64,000 bases of DNA from Myxococcales bacterium (GCA_016793465.1 JAEUJW010000039.1:310001-374000); one strand, 5' to 3'; positions 1 to 8,470 are shown, counted from the stretch's first letter. Numbers and translations: made by a program. The notes: generated by a model from the letters alone, not told the origin.

Positions 1-552
1 CACGCGCTGGCCGAGGCGGGCGCGCTCGACGGCTTCGGCGTCGACCGGCGCACGGCGATCTGGCGGGTCCGCGGCCTGGCCGGCCGCAAGGACACGCTGA
101 TCATGAAGATGCCGGAGGAGGTCGCGGCCGGGCAGCAGCCGCTGTTCGTGCCGCTGAGCGCGGGCGAGGCGGTGGCCTGGGACTACCGGCGCACGCAGCA
201 CAGCGTGCAGGGCCACCCGATGACGGAGTGGAGGCCGACGCTGCGCGCGCTCGGCATGTGCGACTCGGCGGCGATCCGGAGACTGCGCGACGGCTCGCCG
301 ACCGAGGCCGTCGGCGTGGTGACGTGCCGCCAGGCGCCGCAGACGGCCAACGGCGTGACGTTTTTGACGCTCGAGGACGAACGCGGGATGATCAACGTCA
401 TCGTGTGGGCCAGCGTGCGCGCGCGGCACGAGACGCTGCTGCGCACGCTGGGAGTGCTGGGCATCAGCGGCAAGGTGCAGTCGGCCCACGGGGTCGTGCA
501 CCTGGTGGCCGACGCGCTGTGGGACCCGCGCGAGGCGCTGCGGTCGGCGTAG
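1..552 (+). CDS. dnaE2: Error-prone DNA polymerase III alpha subunit (DnaE2/ImuC), C-terminal part
   Basis: The reading frame is open from the first base, so the 5' end lies outside the window; 183 codons are visible. The fragment ends in an OB-fold with the typical run GVTFLTLEDERGMINVIVW followed by a GVLGISGKVQ...GVVHLVA strand pair, which is the conserved tail of DnaE2. The preceding segment has the helix pattern ALAEAGALDGFGVDRRTAIW seen in the HhH/tau-binding part of the family. Known role: translesion synthesis and damage-induced mutagenesis with ImuA and ImuB, whose genes would be expected upstream, outside the window. An ordinary replicative DnaE is less likely because the C-terminus ends directly after the OB-fold. 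Confidence 0.82.
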   Translation, partial: HALAEAGALDGFGVDRRTAIWRVRGLAGRKDTLIMKMPEEVAAGQQPLFVPLSAGEAVAWDYRRTQHSVQGHPMTEWRPTLRALGMCDSAAIRRLRDGSPTEAVGVVTCRQAPQTANGVTFLTLEDERGMINVIVWASVRARHETLLRTLGVLGISGKVQSAHGVVHLVADALWDPREALRSA

Positions 553-555
553 CCG

Positions 556-915
556 TCACAGGCTCTTGCCGTCGAAGGGGGTGAGCTTCAGGCCGGCGAG
601 GTCGATGTCGTCGAGGCAGCGCACGTTGAACACGACCATGTCGCCGCCGTCGGGGCCCTTGCCGTGCGAGAACGGTTTAATTCCGCAGTGGGTGCAGAAC
701 TGGTGGTGGGCCCGCATCTTGTTGAAGAGGTACTCCTTCATGCTGTCCTGGCCGGACGTCTGCTTGAAGGCCGCGGCGGGGGTGAAGGCGGCGAGGAAGC
801 CGGACTTGCTGCAGATGCTGCAGTTGCAGGAGATGACCGTGTCGAGGTTGGCCTGGACTTCGAAGCGGACGCGGCCGCAGTGGCAGCCGCCGGTGTAGGT
901 CTGGGTTTCGCGCAT
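556..915 (-). CDS. GFA-family (CENP-V/GFA) zinc protein
   Basis: This is a 119-residue protein with the complete cysteine set of the GFA/CENP-V fold: C11-H-C13 after TYTGG, C30-N-C32-S-I-C35, and C74-T-H-C77-G near the substrate strand. The family is named after glutathione-dependent formaldehyde-activating enzymes, but most members bind zinc and have no proven substrate, so I do not assign a reaction. The start was chosen at the ATG at 915 because the upstream extension is compositionally odd and because a TATACG box ends 7 nt before this ATG, suggesting a leaderless transcript. It ends convergently with dnaE2, only 3 nt away. It follows the lipoprotein gene on the same strand but has its own promoter-like box. 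Confidence 0.8.
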   Translation of the reverse strand: MRETQTYTGGCHCGRVRFEVQANLDTVISCNCSICSKSGFLAAFTPAAAFKQTSGQDSMKEYLFNKMRAHHQFCTHCGIKPFSHGKGPDGGDMVVFNVRCLDDIDLAGLKLTPFDGKSL

Positions 916-940
916 GCGGCGACGTATACCGCAGGCCGCG

Positions 941-1954
941 TCACTGCGGGTCGGGCGGGGCGCAGGTCGAGACGCCCGCGCCGACGACGCGGATCGGGGC
1001 CTGGTCGACGATCGTCGAGAGGACCATGCCCTCGCCGTCGAGATCATAAAAATCGTACCTGGTGACCATGCTGTAGCCGGTCGGCGGGCTCGGCTCGGTG
1101 AAGAGGTAGAAGAACCCGCCCCAGTAGGCGAACGCGAACGCGTCGGGGCTCGGCAGGCTCGGCAGCGGCCAGGCGTCGAGCACGGCGCCGCTGTCCTTGT
1201 CGTACTGGGTGAGGATCGGCGGGGCGCTGCCCTCGAAGGCGAACAGGCGGCCGTCGCCGGTGCCGGCGAGCTCGCCCCAGCCGTAGTCGATCGCGGCGAT
1301 CTGCGAGAGCGCGAGGGTCTTCGGGTCGATCACGCCGAGCGCGCCCGAGCCGGGGCCGATCACGTCGGGGCCGATGCCGGAGTGGGCGTAGAGCTTGTCG
1401 CACGGGTCGGTGATGCTGTTGGCGACGAACGCCATGCCGAAGTTGGGGAACAGCGGGTCGTCGTTGACGAACCCGGGGTCGAGGCACTCGGCGTCGGGGT
1501 CCTTCAGGTCGACGGTGTAGATGTCGCCGCTGAAGTACTGCACCCACGCGCGGCCCTTGCGGCTGACGCCCATCGAGAACGTGTCGGTCATGCCGCCGCA
1601 CACCACGTCCTTGATGAAGTCGAACTCGAGGCTCTGGGGGTCGAACGACCAGATCGAGCCGTTGTCGCTGAGCAGGTAGATGTCCTCGTTGTCGGCGACG
1701 CAGGGGCACATCTCGTCGTCGGGCAGCATGTTGTCGGCGCCGGTCATCTCGATGCCGGTGGTCGCGGGCTCGGTGTAGCCGCCGTCGTGGCCGCCGTCGT
1801 GGCCGCCGTCGGTCGGTCGGCTCGCGCCGCCCGACCAGCTGGCGTCGGCGTCGCCCGAGCCGCCGTCGCCCGAGCCGTCGTCGCCGCCGCCGAAGCCGAA
1901 CAGGCCGCAACCGCCGAGGCTCATCATCCCCACCGCCAGACCGATGTGTCGCAT
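941..1954 (-). CDS. Secreted lipoprotein with beta-propeller-like body
   Basis: This 337-residue protein starts with a signal peptide ending in a lipobox (MSLGGC). A Gly/Asp/Ser linker with a GGHDGGHDGG repeat follows, then a body of alternating strands. Repeated elements such as DIYLLSDNGSIWSFDPQSL, GDIYTVDLKD and GALGVIDPKTLAL look like the blades of a WD/YVTN-like propeller, but no named family is certain. Cysteines near residue 85 and at the C-terminus could form disulphides, fitting export. A TATCCT box ends 6 nt before the ATG and there is no SD. Function is unknown; the style is that of the abundant myxobacterial surface lipoproteins. Confidence 0.75.
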   Translation of the reverse strand: MRHIGLAVGMMSLGGCGLFGFGGGDDGSGDGGSGDADASWSGGASRPTDGGHDGGHDGGYTEPATTGIEMTGADNMLPDDEMCPCVADNEDIYLLSDNGSIWSFDPQSLEFDFIKDVVCGGMTDTFSMGVSRKGRAWVQYFSGDIYTVDLKDPDAECLDPGFVNDDPLFPNFGMAFVANSITDPCDKLYAHSGIGPDVIGPGSGALGVIDPKTLALSQIAAIDYGWGELAGTGDGRLFAFEGSAPPILTQYDKDSGAVLDAWPLPSLPSPDAFAFAYWGGFFYLFTEPSPPTGYSMVTRYDFYDLDGEGMVLSTIVDQAPIRVVGAGVSTCAPPDPQ

Positions 1955-2280
1955 CCTCGCAGGATACTCGAGAGCGAGGCGCGTGCCCGCCCGTGTCGCC
2001 TGCGGCGCCGCGACGCGAGGCCGCGGCCGGGCCGCGCCGATTCGCCGACGTACGCGGCGCGGCGCGGCGGACGGCGGGCCCGGGGCCGCCACGCCGCGGT
2101 TCGCCCTGACGAACTCTTTATGGGTGCGGCGACCCGCCCGCGATCGGACTCGGTGGGTGGCGACGACGCGGCGGCGGCGAGGTCCGCGGCGAGCGGGCGG
2201 CGCGTGCGGTCGACCGCGCCCGCGCCGCCCGTCCGCGACCTGAACGAAGAGCCAGGCGGACTGCGGCGCGCGGCGGCCCG

Positions 2281-2318
2281 GACCTTTAAGACAGGTCGCT
2301 GGGCCTTCGGGACAGGTG
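2281..2318. repeat. Degenerate copies of the ACCTGTCC-N4-GGACAGGT palindrome
   Basis: Two right-hand arms (AGACAGGTC at 2289 and TTCGGGACAGGTG at 2306) lie 20 bp apart in the leader region of the HTH gene. The first also has a weak left arm, GACCT. They match the right half of the dispersed palindrome described elsewhere in this annotation and lie just before the -35 box at 2329. Confidence 0.45.
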
Positions 2319-2328
2319 CCCCGGGGGG

Positions 2329-2358
2329 TTGCGTGGGCGCGTCGTCCTTGTGTAAGCT
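2329..2358 (+). promoter_or_regulatory. Putative sigma-70-type promoter of the HTH gene
   Basis: TTGCGT (2329-2334) and TAAGCT (2353-2358) are separated by 18 bp, and the -10 is preceded by TG one base away (extended -10). Transcription would start near 2365, giving a leader of about 93 nt. The other ~500 bp between 1955 and 2457 contain only degenerate palindrome copies and no convincing gene. Confidence 0.5.
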
Positions 2359-2457
2359 GGCCCGAGCGCCAGGACGGATCCGACATGTCCCGGGCTTCGA
2401 CGGCGACCTCGCCGCGACCCAGCGAGCTCCTCAACCCACCCGGCGAGCCACACACCC

Positions 2458-2850
2458 ATGAACGACAACGACGTTGCCCAAGAGATCGGAAAACGGATCA
2501 GGCACTGGAGGACCTCGACGCCGCCGCCGAAGACCCGGCGCAAGCGGCAGAACGAGACCGGGTGGCGGCCGCACCTGACGATCGAGGAGCTGGCGAAGCT
2601 GACCGGGTTGACGGTCACCACGGTCAACAAGCTCGAGCTCGGGTACAAGTCGCCGCGCATCGAGTCGCTGCTGCTGCTCGCCCAGGCCTTCGGCTGCGAG
2701 CCCAGCGAGCTGCTCCCGCGCACCAAGCACCGCAACTCCGGCAAGTCCGAGCTGCTCACCGAGCTCGGCGCGGCCGCCGGCCAGCTCGGCGCCAAGCAAC
2801 TGCGCGAGCTGATCAAGGCGGCCCGGGCCCTCGAGCCGCAGTCGGGCTGA
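2458..2850 (+). CDS. XRE-type helix-turn-helix regulator
   Basis: This is a 130-residue cytoplasmic DNA-binding protein. The HTH runs from about residue 41 (LTIEELAKLTGLTVTTVNKL) to 86 (FGCEPSELL), the normal Cro/C1 pattern in which the second helix and recognition helix end in the LELGYKSPRIESL signature. Between helix 1 (residues 5-18) and helix 2 lies a basic, Pro-rich insertion of roughly 18 residues (about 20-38), which is unusual for the family. The C-terminal 40 residues form a Leu/Ala-rich helix that could mediate dimerisation. It is preceded by a good promoter and followed by a hairpin. Its target is not evident, though its own leader carries palindromic arms that could be an operator. 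Confidence 0.82.
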   Translation: MNDNDVAQEIGKRIRHWRTSTPPPKTRRKRQNETGWRPHLTIEELAKLTGLTVTTVNKLELGYKSPRIESLLLLAQAFGCEPSELLPRTKHRNSGKSELLTELGAAAGQLGAKQLRELIKAARALEPQSG

Positions 2851-2870
2851 GCCCGCTTCGGCGGCCCTTT

Positions 2871-2888
2871 AGGGCCGCGGTCCTCACC
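2871..2888 (+). terminator. Hairpin after the HTH gene
   Basis: GCGGCCC-TTTA-GGGCCGC forms a 7-bp perfect stem 20 bp after the HTH stop codon. There is no T-tract, so it may be a processing or protection hairpin rather than a full intrinsic terminator. Confidence 0.45.
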
Positions 2889-3017
2889 CGCCGAGCGACG
2901 TCGACGTTCGGGTCCGCCGGGTCTCGATCGGTCCGTGACGGCGGTTGGACGGGCTCGATCTGGACATGCTGCGGCTCGCCCCGATCTCGCCACGCGCCGT
3001 CGTGATACCGTGCCTGC

Positions 3018-3614
3018 GTGACCACCACCGGCATCGTGATCTTCGACGGCGCGGAGGAGCTCGACTTCGTGGGGCCGTGGGAGGTGTTCACGGCGGCGGC
3101 GCACGTCGCCGGGGACGCGGCGGGGCGGGTGCTGCTGCTGGCGGAGCACGCGCGGCCGGTCCGCTGCGCCAAGGGCATGCGGGTGCTGCCGGACGTGACG
3201 CTGGCCGAGGCGCCGGAGCTCGACGTGGTGCTGGTGCCCGGCGGTCGCGGGACGCGGCGCGAGGTCGACAACCCGGCGCTGATCGACTGGCTCGCGCGCG
3301 TGGCACCCCGCTGCGCGTGGGTGACGAGCGTGTGCACGGGCTCGCTGCTGCTGCACGCGGCCGGGCCGGCGCGCGGGCGGCGGGTGACGACCCACTGGAG
3401 CTTCGCGGCGGACCTGCGGGCCCGCGGGGACATCACGGTGCTCGAGGGGGTGCGGTTCGTGCGCGACGGGAACCTGGTGACCGGGGCCGGGGTGTCGGCG
3501 GGGATCGACCTGGCGCTGTGGCTGGTCGGTCAGCTGCACGGACCGGCGTTCGCGCGGGAGGTCCAGCGCTACATCGAGTACTACCCGGCGCCGCCGTACG
3601 CGGCGGAGCTGTGA
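3018..3614 (+). CDS. DJ-1/PfpI family protein, isonitrile-hydratase-like
   Basis: The 198-residue protein has the class-I glutamine-amidotransferase-like fold. It contains the N-terminal strand GIVIFDGAEELDFVGPWEVF, the oxyanion-type turn LVPGGRGTR (GG at 75-76) and the nucleophile elbow SVCTGSLLL with Cys106. The acidic residues near position 14-16 and the order of motifs resemble isonitrile (cyclohexyl-isocyanide) hydratase and other transcription-factor-like DJ-1 proteins without the AraC domain. The substrate cannot be read from sequence. The start is a GTG; a TACCGT box ends 6 nt upstream and no SD is visible, so it is probably leaderless. Confidence 0.8.
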   Translation: MTTTGIVIFDGAEELDFVGPWEVFTAAAHVAGDAAGRVLLLAEHARPVRCAKGMRVLPDVTLAEAPELDVVLVPGGRGTRREVDNPALIDWLARVAPRCAWVTSVCTGSLLLHAAGPARGRRVTTHWSFAADLRARGDITVLEGVRFVRDGNLVTGAGVSAGIDLALWLVGQLHGPAFAREVQRYIEYYPAPPYAAEL

Positions 3615-3773
3615 GCGGCTCGCAGAGGTTGCGTCGGGGCGGCGTTTTGCGTGGTGAGGGCGGGCGACCTCGGCGGCGCGGAGGCCGTGGGGACGCTCGC
3701 GCGCGTACGAAGGAGCTGGATGTCGAGTGGTGTTTGGAACGGCTTCGGCCGACACTGCCGAAGCACCACCGAT

Positions 3774-4574
3774 ATGCGCGCACTCTCCACGCTGCCCCTG
3801 TTCGCCTGCCTGTCCCTCGCATCGGCCGCCTGTGACGCGGTCATCGTCCAGGAGGTCCACGAGGAGGCGAAGGCCGAGGCCCAGGTCCAGGCCGACGCCG
3901 ACGTGGCGGTTGAGAACAAGGCGGCCGAGGTCGCGGCGGTCGAGCAGGTCGAGGTGAAGGCCGACGTCACGGCCTCGGCGACGATCAAGGCCGAGGCGCT
4001 CGACCTCGAGTCGATCACGTACCTGGTCAAGAAGGGCAAAATCAACGACGCGAAGGCGCTCGAGAAGAAGATCAACACGCCGAAGGAGAAGCTCAACGAC
4101 GTCGACATCGACGGCGACGGCAAGATCGACAAGATCGTGATCGTCGAGGTCAAGAAGGACGACGGGACCATCGTGTTCGAGCTGCACGCGGTGCCGTCGC
4201 AGTCCAAGAAGAAGGAGGAGGCGGTGGTCGTCGCCTACGTGACCTTCGTGCCCGACAAGACGACCAACGTGCTGGTGGTCAAGGCGACCTACGCGCCGGT
4301 GATCATCGGCCACGAGACCATCGTGTACGACTACACGGTGCCGATCGTCGTGAAGAACGACGTGGTCGTGGTCGAGGGCGGGGCCGGCTTCTACGGCTGG
4401 CTGTACGCGGTCCACCGGCCGGTGTACTACGGGGTGTTCGTCTACGAGGCCCCGCCGGCGCCGGTGTTCGTGATCGAGGTCGGGCACCACCACCACGGCA
4501 AGTGGAAGGGCAAGGGCCACGGGTGGGGCCACGGCAAGCACGGCAAGCACGGCAAGCACGGCAAGTGGCACTGA
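3774..4574 (+). CDS. Lipoprotein with His/Gly/Lys-rich C-terminal tail
   Basis: This is a 266-residue protein with signal peptide and lipobox (LASAAC, Cys about residue 17). A Glu/Ala/Val/Lys-rich predicted coiled or disordered segment (about 20-70) follows. A DVDIDGDGKID stretch matches the Dx[DN]xDG calcium-binding loop. A Val/Lys strand-rich domain comes next, then an aromatic patch (GFYGWLYAVHRPVYYGVFVY). The last 29 residues are mostly His, Gly, Lys and Trp, starting with HHHH and ending in GKH repeats encoded by a 9-bp tandem repeat (4533-4565). Such tails bind divalent metals; whether this one acts in metal storage, sensing or chaperoning is unknown. No family recognised. The start is the ATG immediately before the signal peptide. 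Confidence 0.75.
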   Translation: MRALSTLPLFACLSLASAACDAVIVQEVHEEAKAEAQVQADADVAVENKAAEVAAVEQVEVKADVTASATIKAEALDLESITYLVKKGKINDAKALEKKINTPKEKLNDVDIDGDGKIDKIVIVEVKKDDGTIVFELHAVPSQSKKKEEAVVVAYVTFVPDKTTNVLVVKATYAPVIIGHETIVYDYTVPIVVKNDVVVVEGGAGFYGWLYAVHRPVYYGVFVYEAPPAPVFVIEVGHHHHGKWKGKGHGWGHGKHGKHGKHGKWH

Positions 4575-4610
4575 GCCGCGCGTGGCCGCCGGCGTCCGAG
4601 CTGTGGCATC

Positions 4611-6185
4611 ATGCCGGCGGACGGGATGCCGGACGCCGAGGTCGACAGGGGTGCGTGGATCGGGCGGGTGATCGCCGGGCGCTACCGCGTGGTCGAGCTG
4701 CTCGGCGAGGGCGGCATGGGGGCGGTGTACGCGGCGGAGCACCTGACGCTGCGCAAGCAGGTGGCGGTCAAGACCATCCGCGCGGAGTTCGCGGCCAACA
4801 GCCAGGCGGACCAGCGGTTCGCCCGCGAGGCGCTGGCGACCGGCTCGCTCGACCACCCGCACGTCGCCAGCGCGATCGACTACGGGCACCTCGAGGACGG
4901 CGGGGCCTACCTGGTGACGCAGCTGGTCCGCGGCGAGAGCCTGGCGAAGCGGCTGCGGCGCGGGCCGCTGGCGTGGCAGGAGGCGTGCGAGCTGGCGGCG
5001 CAGGTGGCCGACGCGCTGGCGGCCGCGCACGCGGCGGGCATCGTGCACCGCGACCTGAAGCCGGACAACATCCTGCTCGAGCGACGCCACGACGGGTCGC
5101 TGCACGCGAAGGTGGTCGACTTCGGCATCGCCCGGGTGTCGGGGGCGCACGGCGGGGCGGTGGGCGACGCGTCGCAGCCGATCACGCGCATGGGCGCGGT
5201 GATCGGGACGCCGGGCTACATGGCCCCGGAGCAGGCGACCGGCGGGAAGATCGACGAGCGGGTCGACCTGTACGCGCTCGGAGTGATCGTGTGGGAGTGC
5301 TGCGCGGGCCAGCCGCTGTGGGACCCGGAGAGCGTGTCGGAGGGGCTGATCGGCCAGCTCACGCGGGCGGCGCCGAGCCTGTACCCCGACCTCGCGCCGG
5401 AGCCGGTGGCGAAGCTGGTGACGACCTTGCTGGCGCGCGCGCCGGGGGACCGGCCGGCGTCGGCGCTGGTCGTGCGCGACGCGCTGCGCGGGCTGGCCGC
5501 GGCGCCGCTGGCCACAGGGCCGGCGGCGCCGACGAAGCCGGCGCCGACGAAGCCGGCGCCGACGAAGCCGGCGCCGACGAGACCGGCGCCGCCGACGGGG
5601 CCGAACCCGGACGGCGCGGCGACGGTGGCCGCGACGGCGGGGCGGTCGCGGCCGCTGGTGTGGCTGGGGCTGGCGCTGGGGCTGGCGGCGGCGCTGTGGC
5701 TGGCGACGCTGGGCGAGGAGCCGCAGGCGACGAGCGGCGCGCCCGCGGAGGCGCCGGCGAGCAAGCCGCCGGCGAGCAAACCGCCGGCCAGGAGGGGCGA
5801 GCTGCCGGCGCGGCGCGAGCTGCTGGCCGAGCTGCCGCCGGAGTTCGTCGAGCACGGGCGGGTGCTGCTGCTGAGCACCGATCGGGCCATGCGCGCCGAG
5901 GCCGGGCGGGCGATCGCGGGGGCCGAGGGCGGCGCGCGGGCCAGGATCCCGGGGTACTTCCACCAGATCGCGGCGTTCGAGGCGGCCGGCGCGTGCCCGG
6001 AGAAGCTCGCCATCCTCCACGAGATGGAGGCCGCCGACGACCTGCGCGTGGTGTGGGCGCTGCGCAACCTCGGCGAGCTGCCGAACGACGGGTGCCGCGG
6101 CAAGGACTGCCTCGGGTGCCTGCGCGACGAGCTGGCGCGGGTGACCCGCCGCTTCGAGGACGCGATCGTCGAGGCGCCGGAGTGA
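4611..6185 (+). CDS. Membrane-anchored Ser/Thr protein kinase
   Basis: This 524-residue Hanks-type kinase has all catalytic elements: glycine loop LGEGGMGAVY (31-40), Lys54 in VAVK, HRDLKPDN (His146, Asp148, Lys150, Asn153), DFG at 170-172 and GTPGYMAPEQ in the activation segment. After the kinase domain comes a linker with four PTKPA/PTRPA repeats coded by a 15-bp tandem repeat (5526-5585), and then one transmembrane helix (VWLGLALGLAAALWLATL). The extracytoplasmic domain of about 150 residues has a C-x-x-x-x-C-x-x-C cluster (DGCRGKDCLGC) that may be a sensor. Known role of the family: phosphorylation of cytoplasmic targets in response to envelope or developmental signals. Start: ATG at 4611, with a second ATG at 4626 equally possible. 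Confidence 0.9.
   Translation: MPADGMPDAEVDRGAWIGRVIAGRYRVVELLGEGGMGAVYAAEHLTLRKQVAVKTIRAEFAANSQADQRFAREALATGSLDHPHVASAIDYGHLEDGGAYLVTQLVRGESLAKRLRRGPLAWQEACELAAQVADALAAAHAAGIVHRDLKPDNILLERRHDGSLHAKVVDFGIARVSGAHGGAVGDASQPITRMGAVIGTPGYMAPEQATGGKIDERVDLYALGVIVWECCAGQPLWDPESVSEGLIGQLTRAAPSLYPDLAPEPVAKLVTTLLARAPGDRPASALVVRDALRGLAAAPLATGPAAPTKPAPTKPAPTKPAPTRPAPPTGPNPDGAATVAATAGRSRPLVWLGLALGLAAALWLATLGEEPQATSGAPAEAPASKPPASKPPARRGELPARRELLAELPPEFVEHGRVLLLSTDRAMRAEAGRAIAGAEGGARARIPGYFHQIAAFEAAGACPEKLAILHEMEAADDLRVVWALRNLGELPNDGCRGKDCLGCLRDELARVTRRFEDAIVEAPE
5526..5585 (+). repeat. 15-bp tandem repeat in kinase linker
   Basis: Four head-to-tail units of GCGCCGACGAAGCCG (the last with two changes) encode the PTKPA repeats of the juxtamembrane linker. 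Confidence 0.8.
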
Positions 6186-6547
6186 AGCGACGCGGCCCGT
6201 CGCGGTGAAGTGTCGTGCGATGCGGGCGCCCGGCGGCGCTCGAGCGGCGGGCCATATCGACGTCGGGGACGGATCCCATGAGCCCCGTGCCGCGGCGGGC
6301 GTGGGCGCTGATCTACCTGCGGGGCCCGGCGGGCCAGCGGCAGCTCGCGGTCGATGGAGGGCGCGCCGCCCGGCGGCGTGCCCGGGTGGTGGTCGCGGTG
6401 TCGGGCGATGATGTCGCGGTCGGTCGGGGCCGGGGCCCGGACAGGGCTGTCAGGGGCGCGCGGGCGCGGGGAAAAACCGCTGTGATGTCGTGATGCGCCG
6501 GATGTTGCACGGGGCCGGCTCTCCCCTGGCTTGAAGGACTCGTCGAC
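6186..6547. other. Intergenic region upstream of VWA lipoprotein
   Basis: No gene is seen in these 362 bp. A GGACAGGGCTGTCAGG segment (about 6439-6455) is a loose relative of the dispersed palindrome. A GAAGGA Shine-Dalgarno sequence at 6533-6538 belongs to the next gene. Confidence 0.4.
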
Positions 6548-8275
6548 ATGCAGAACCTCGCGCACGCCCGTCATCGTCACACGCTCACCGTCGGAACCTT
6601 GACCCTGCTGGCCGCGCTGTCCGGCGCGTGCTCCACCATGGAGACCGGGGCCAACGAGGAGTCCGGCGCGCTCACCTCGTCGGACTCGCAGGCGACGGCG
6701 CCGCAGAGCTCGTCGGCCGAGGGCTCGGGCTCGGACAGCTTCGTGGGCACGACGTCGGGCGGTTCGTCGTGGACCGGTGGGGACGAGGGCGCGACCGGCG
6801 ACTGGACGGCGAGCGCGAGCGCGGGCGGGACGACCGGCGGCTACGACCCGTCGGGCGAGGAGCCGCCGGACGACAGCGGGCAGGGCACGACCGGCGGTGA
6901 GGACGACACCGGCGCGTCGTCGTCGACCGGCGACACGACCACCGGCGGCGAGGTGTGCGACGACGTGACGCCGGTGACCCTGTACCTCTCGCCGGACGAC
7001 TCGAACTCGACGTCGTCGCCGGTGCAGGCGCGCGACGCGGTGCTCGGCGGGTTCGGGAGCCTGTACTACGTGCCGATCCGGCCGTGGGAGTTCCTCAACT
7101 ACTACACCTTCGACTACGAGGCGGCCGAGCCGGGCGGCGTCAAGGTCACGCCGGAGCTGGCCCGCCTCGAGGGCGCGCCGGACGGCGAGTACACCCTGCA
7201 GATCGGCGTGAGCAGCCAGGCGCTGAGCAACGCCGATCGGCCGGCGATGAACGTGACGCTGGTGCTCGACGAGTCGGGCTCGATGTCGGGGCCGCCGATC
7301 GAGATCGAGCGCGAGGTGTGTCGCGTGATCGCGTCGAGCCTGCGCGCGGGCGACAAGGTCTCGGCGGTCGGCTGGGACACCGTCAACGCGGTGAAGCTGA
7401 CCGCGCACGCGGTCACCGGCCCGAACGACGCGACCCTGGTGGCCCTGTGCAACGCGCTCGAGGCGGGCGGCGGCACCGACCTCAACGGCGGGCTCACGGC
7501 CGGCTACGAGCTGGCGCAGCAGCAGTTCGACGCCGACCGCGTCAACCGCGTGGTGCTGATCAGCGACGGCGGGGCCAACGCGGGCGTGACCGACATCGAC
7601 CTGATCGCCGGCGGCGCGGGCAGCCAGGACCAGGACGGCATCTACCTCGTCGGCGTCGGGGTCGGCACCGCCGACTCGTACAACGACGAGCTGATGGACA
7701 CCGTCACCGACGTCGGGCGCGGGGCCTCGCTGTTCGTCGGCGACAAGGCCGAGGCCGAGAAGATGTTCGGCGACCGCTTCGTGGCGACCATGCAGGTGGC
7801 GGCCCGCGACGTGCGCGTGCGCCTCGACATGCCGCCGGGCTTCGAGGTGGTCAAGGCGTCGGCCGAGGAGATCAGCGCGGACCCGCAGGCGGTCGAGCCG
7901 CAGCACCTCGCGCCCAACGACGCGATGGTGTTCCACCAGACGCTCGCGACCTGCGCGCCGCAGCTCGTCGACGAGGCGGCGAGCTTCACCGTCAGCGTGC
8001 AGTTCGTCGACGCCAAGACGTTCGAGCCCAAGCAGGTGGTCGAGCAGCGGCTGATCCAGGAGGCGGTCATGGCCGCGTCGCCGAAGCTGCTGAAGGGGGC
8101 GGCGGTGTTCGCCTACGCCGAGTCGCTGAAGGCCTGGCGCGACGGGGTGGTCGACCACGCGGCCGCGCTGGCGCCGGCGTTCGCGGCCCTGGCCGCGGCC
8201 GAGGCGGCGCTGCCCGGCGACGCCGACCTCGCGGAGATCCGTGCGGTGCTCGAGGCGGTGCAGGCGATGGGCTGA
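6548..8275 (+). CDS. Secreted VWA-domain lipoprotein
   Basis: The 575-residue protein has a signal peptide with lipobox LSGAC and a long Ser/Gly/Thr/Asp linker (about 40-135) typical of Nannocystis-type lipoproteins. An N-terminal conserved block follows (PIRPWEFLNYYTFDYE), as in bacterial YfbK-like VWA proteins. The von Willebrand A domain has the MIDAS motif DESGSMS (about 240) and the ISDGGANAG strand (about 337), so metal-dependent binding is likely to be intact. The C-terminal part (LDMPPGFEVVKASAEEI... and ASPKLLKGAAVFAYAESLKAW) also follows the YfbK/DUF3520 pattern. Acts at the cell surface or periplasm; ligand unknown. A GAAGGA SD sits 9 nt before the ATG and a strong terminator follows the gene. 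Confidence 0.85.
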   Translation: MQNLAHARHRHTLTVGTLTLLAALSGACSTMETGANEESGALTSSDSQATAPQSSSAEGSGSDSFVGTTSGGSSWTGGDEGATGDWTASASAGGTTGGYDPSGEEPPDDSGQGTTGGEDDTGASSSTGDTTTGGEVCDDVTPVTLYLSPDDSNSTSSPVQARDAVLGGFGSLYYVPIRPWEFLNYYTFDYEAAEPGGVKVTPELARLEGAPDGEYTLQIGVSSQALSNADRPAMNVTLVLDESGSMSGPPIEIEREVCRVIASSLRAGDKVSAVGWDTVNAVKLTAHAVTGPNDATLVALCNALEAGGGTDLNGGLTAGYELAQQQFDADRVNRVVLISDGGANAGVTDIDLIAGGAGSQDQDGIYLVGVGVGTADSYNDELMDTVTDVGRGASLFVGDKAEAEKMFGDRFVATMQVAARDVRVRLDMPPGFEVVKASAEEISADPQAVEPQHLAPNDAMVFHQTLATCAPQLVDEAASFTVSVQFVDAKTFEPKQVVEQRLIQEAVMAASPKLLKGAAVFAYAESLKAWRDGVVDHAAALAPAFAALAAAEAALPGDADLAEIRAVLEAVQAMG

Positions 8276-8303
8276 AGTCGCCGCCGCGGACCCGACGAGC
8301 ACG

Positions 8304-8335
8304 GGGCCCGACCGTCACGGTCGGGCCCTTTTTTT
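8304..8335 (+). terminator. Strong intrinsic terminator
   Basis: A perfect 11-bp GC-rich stem (GGGCCCGACCG / CGGTCGGGCCC) with a 3-nt loop is followed by seven T residues, 28 bp after the VWA gene. Confidence 0.93.
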
Positions 8336-8470
8336 GTCGGTGCCGATGTAGGTTTTTATGCGATGTCGAGATGGTGTTTTTAAAGTTTTATTAGTCTTTA
8401 ATTTATTTGAATCTAAATTTTTAAGCGTATTGTTGATTTTAGATTAGGCGGTTTTAAGAGGTTGGCTCGA
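8336..8470. other. AT-rich island with inverted repeats
   Basis: About 120 bp with only some 30% G+C interrupt otherwise very GC-rich DNA. It contains inverted repeats AATCTAAA (8410-8417) / TTTAGATT (8438-8445) and TTAAAG (8380-8385) / CTTTAA (8396-8401). It lies between a terminator and an SD-led lipoprotein gene, so it is probably its promoter/upstream control region, but its origin is unclear. Confidence 0.7.

Noticed and set aside
2385..2458. Upstream ATG in the HTH leader as a regulatory small ORF
   Set aside because: It is part of a long out-of-frame shadow, has no SD and no conserved peptide features.
2286..6020. A 1244-codon open frame on the minus strand
   Set aside because: It runs opposite to the HTH, DJ-1, lipoprotein and kinase genes and has the Arg/His/Ala composition of an antisense shadow in GC-rich DNA.
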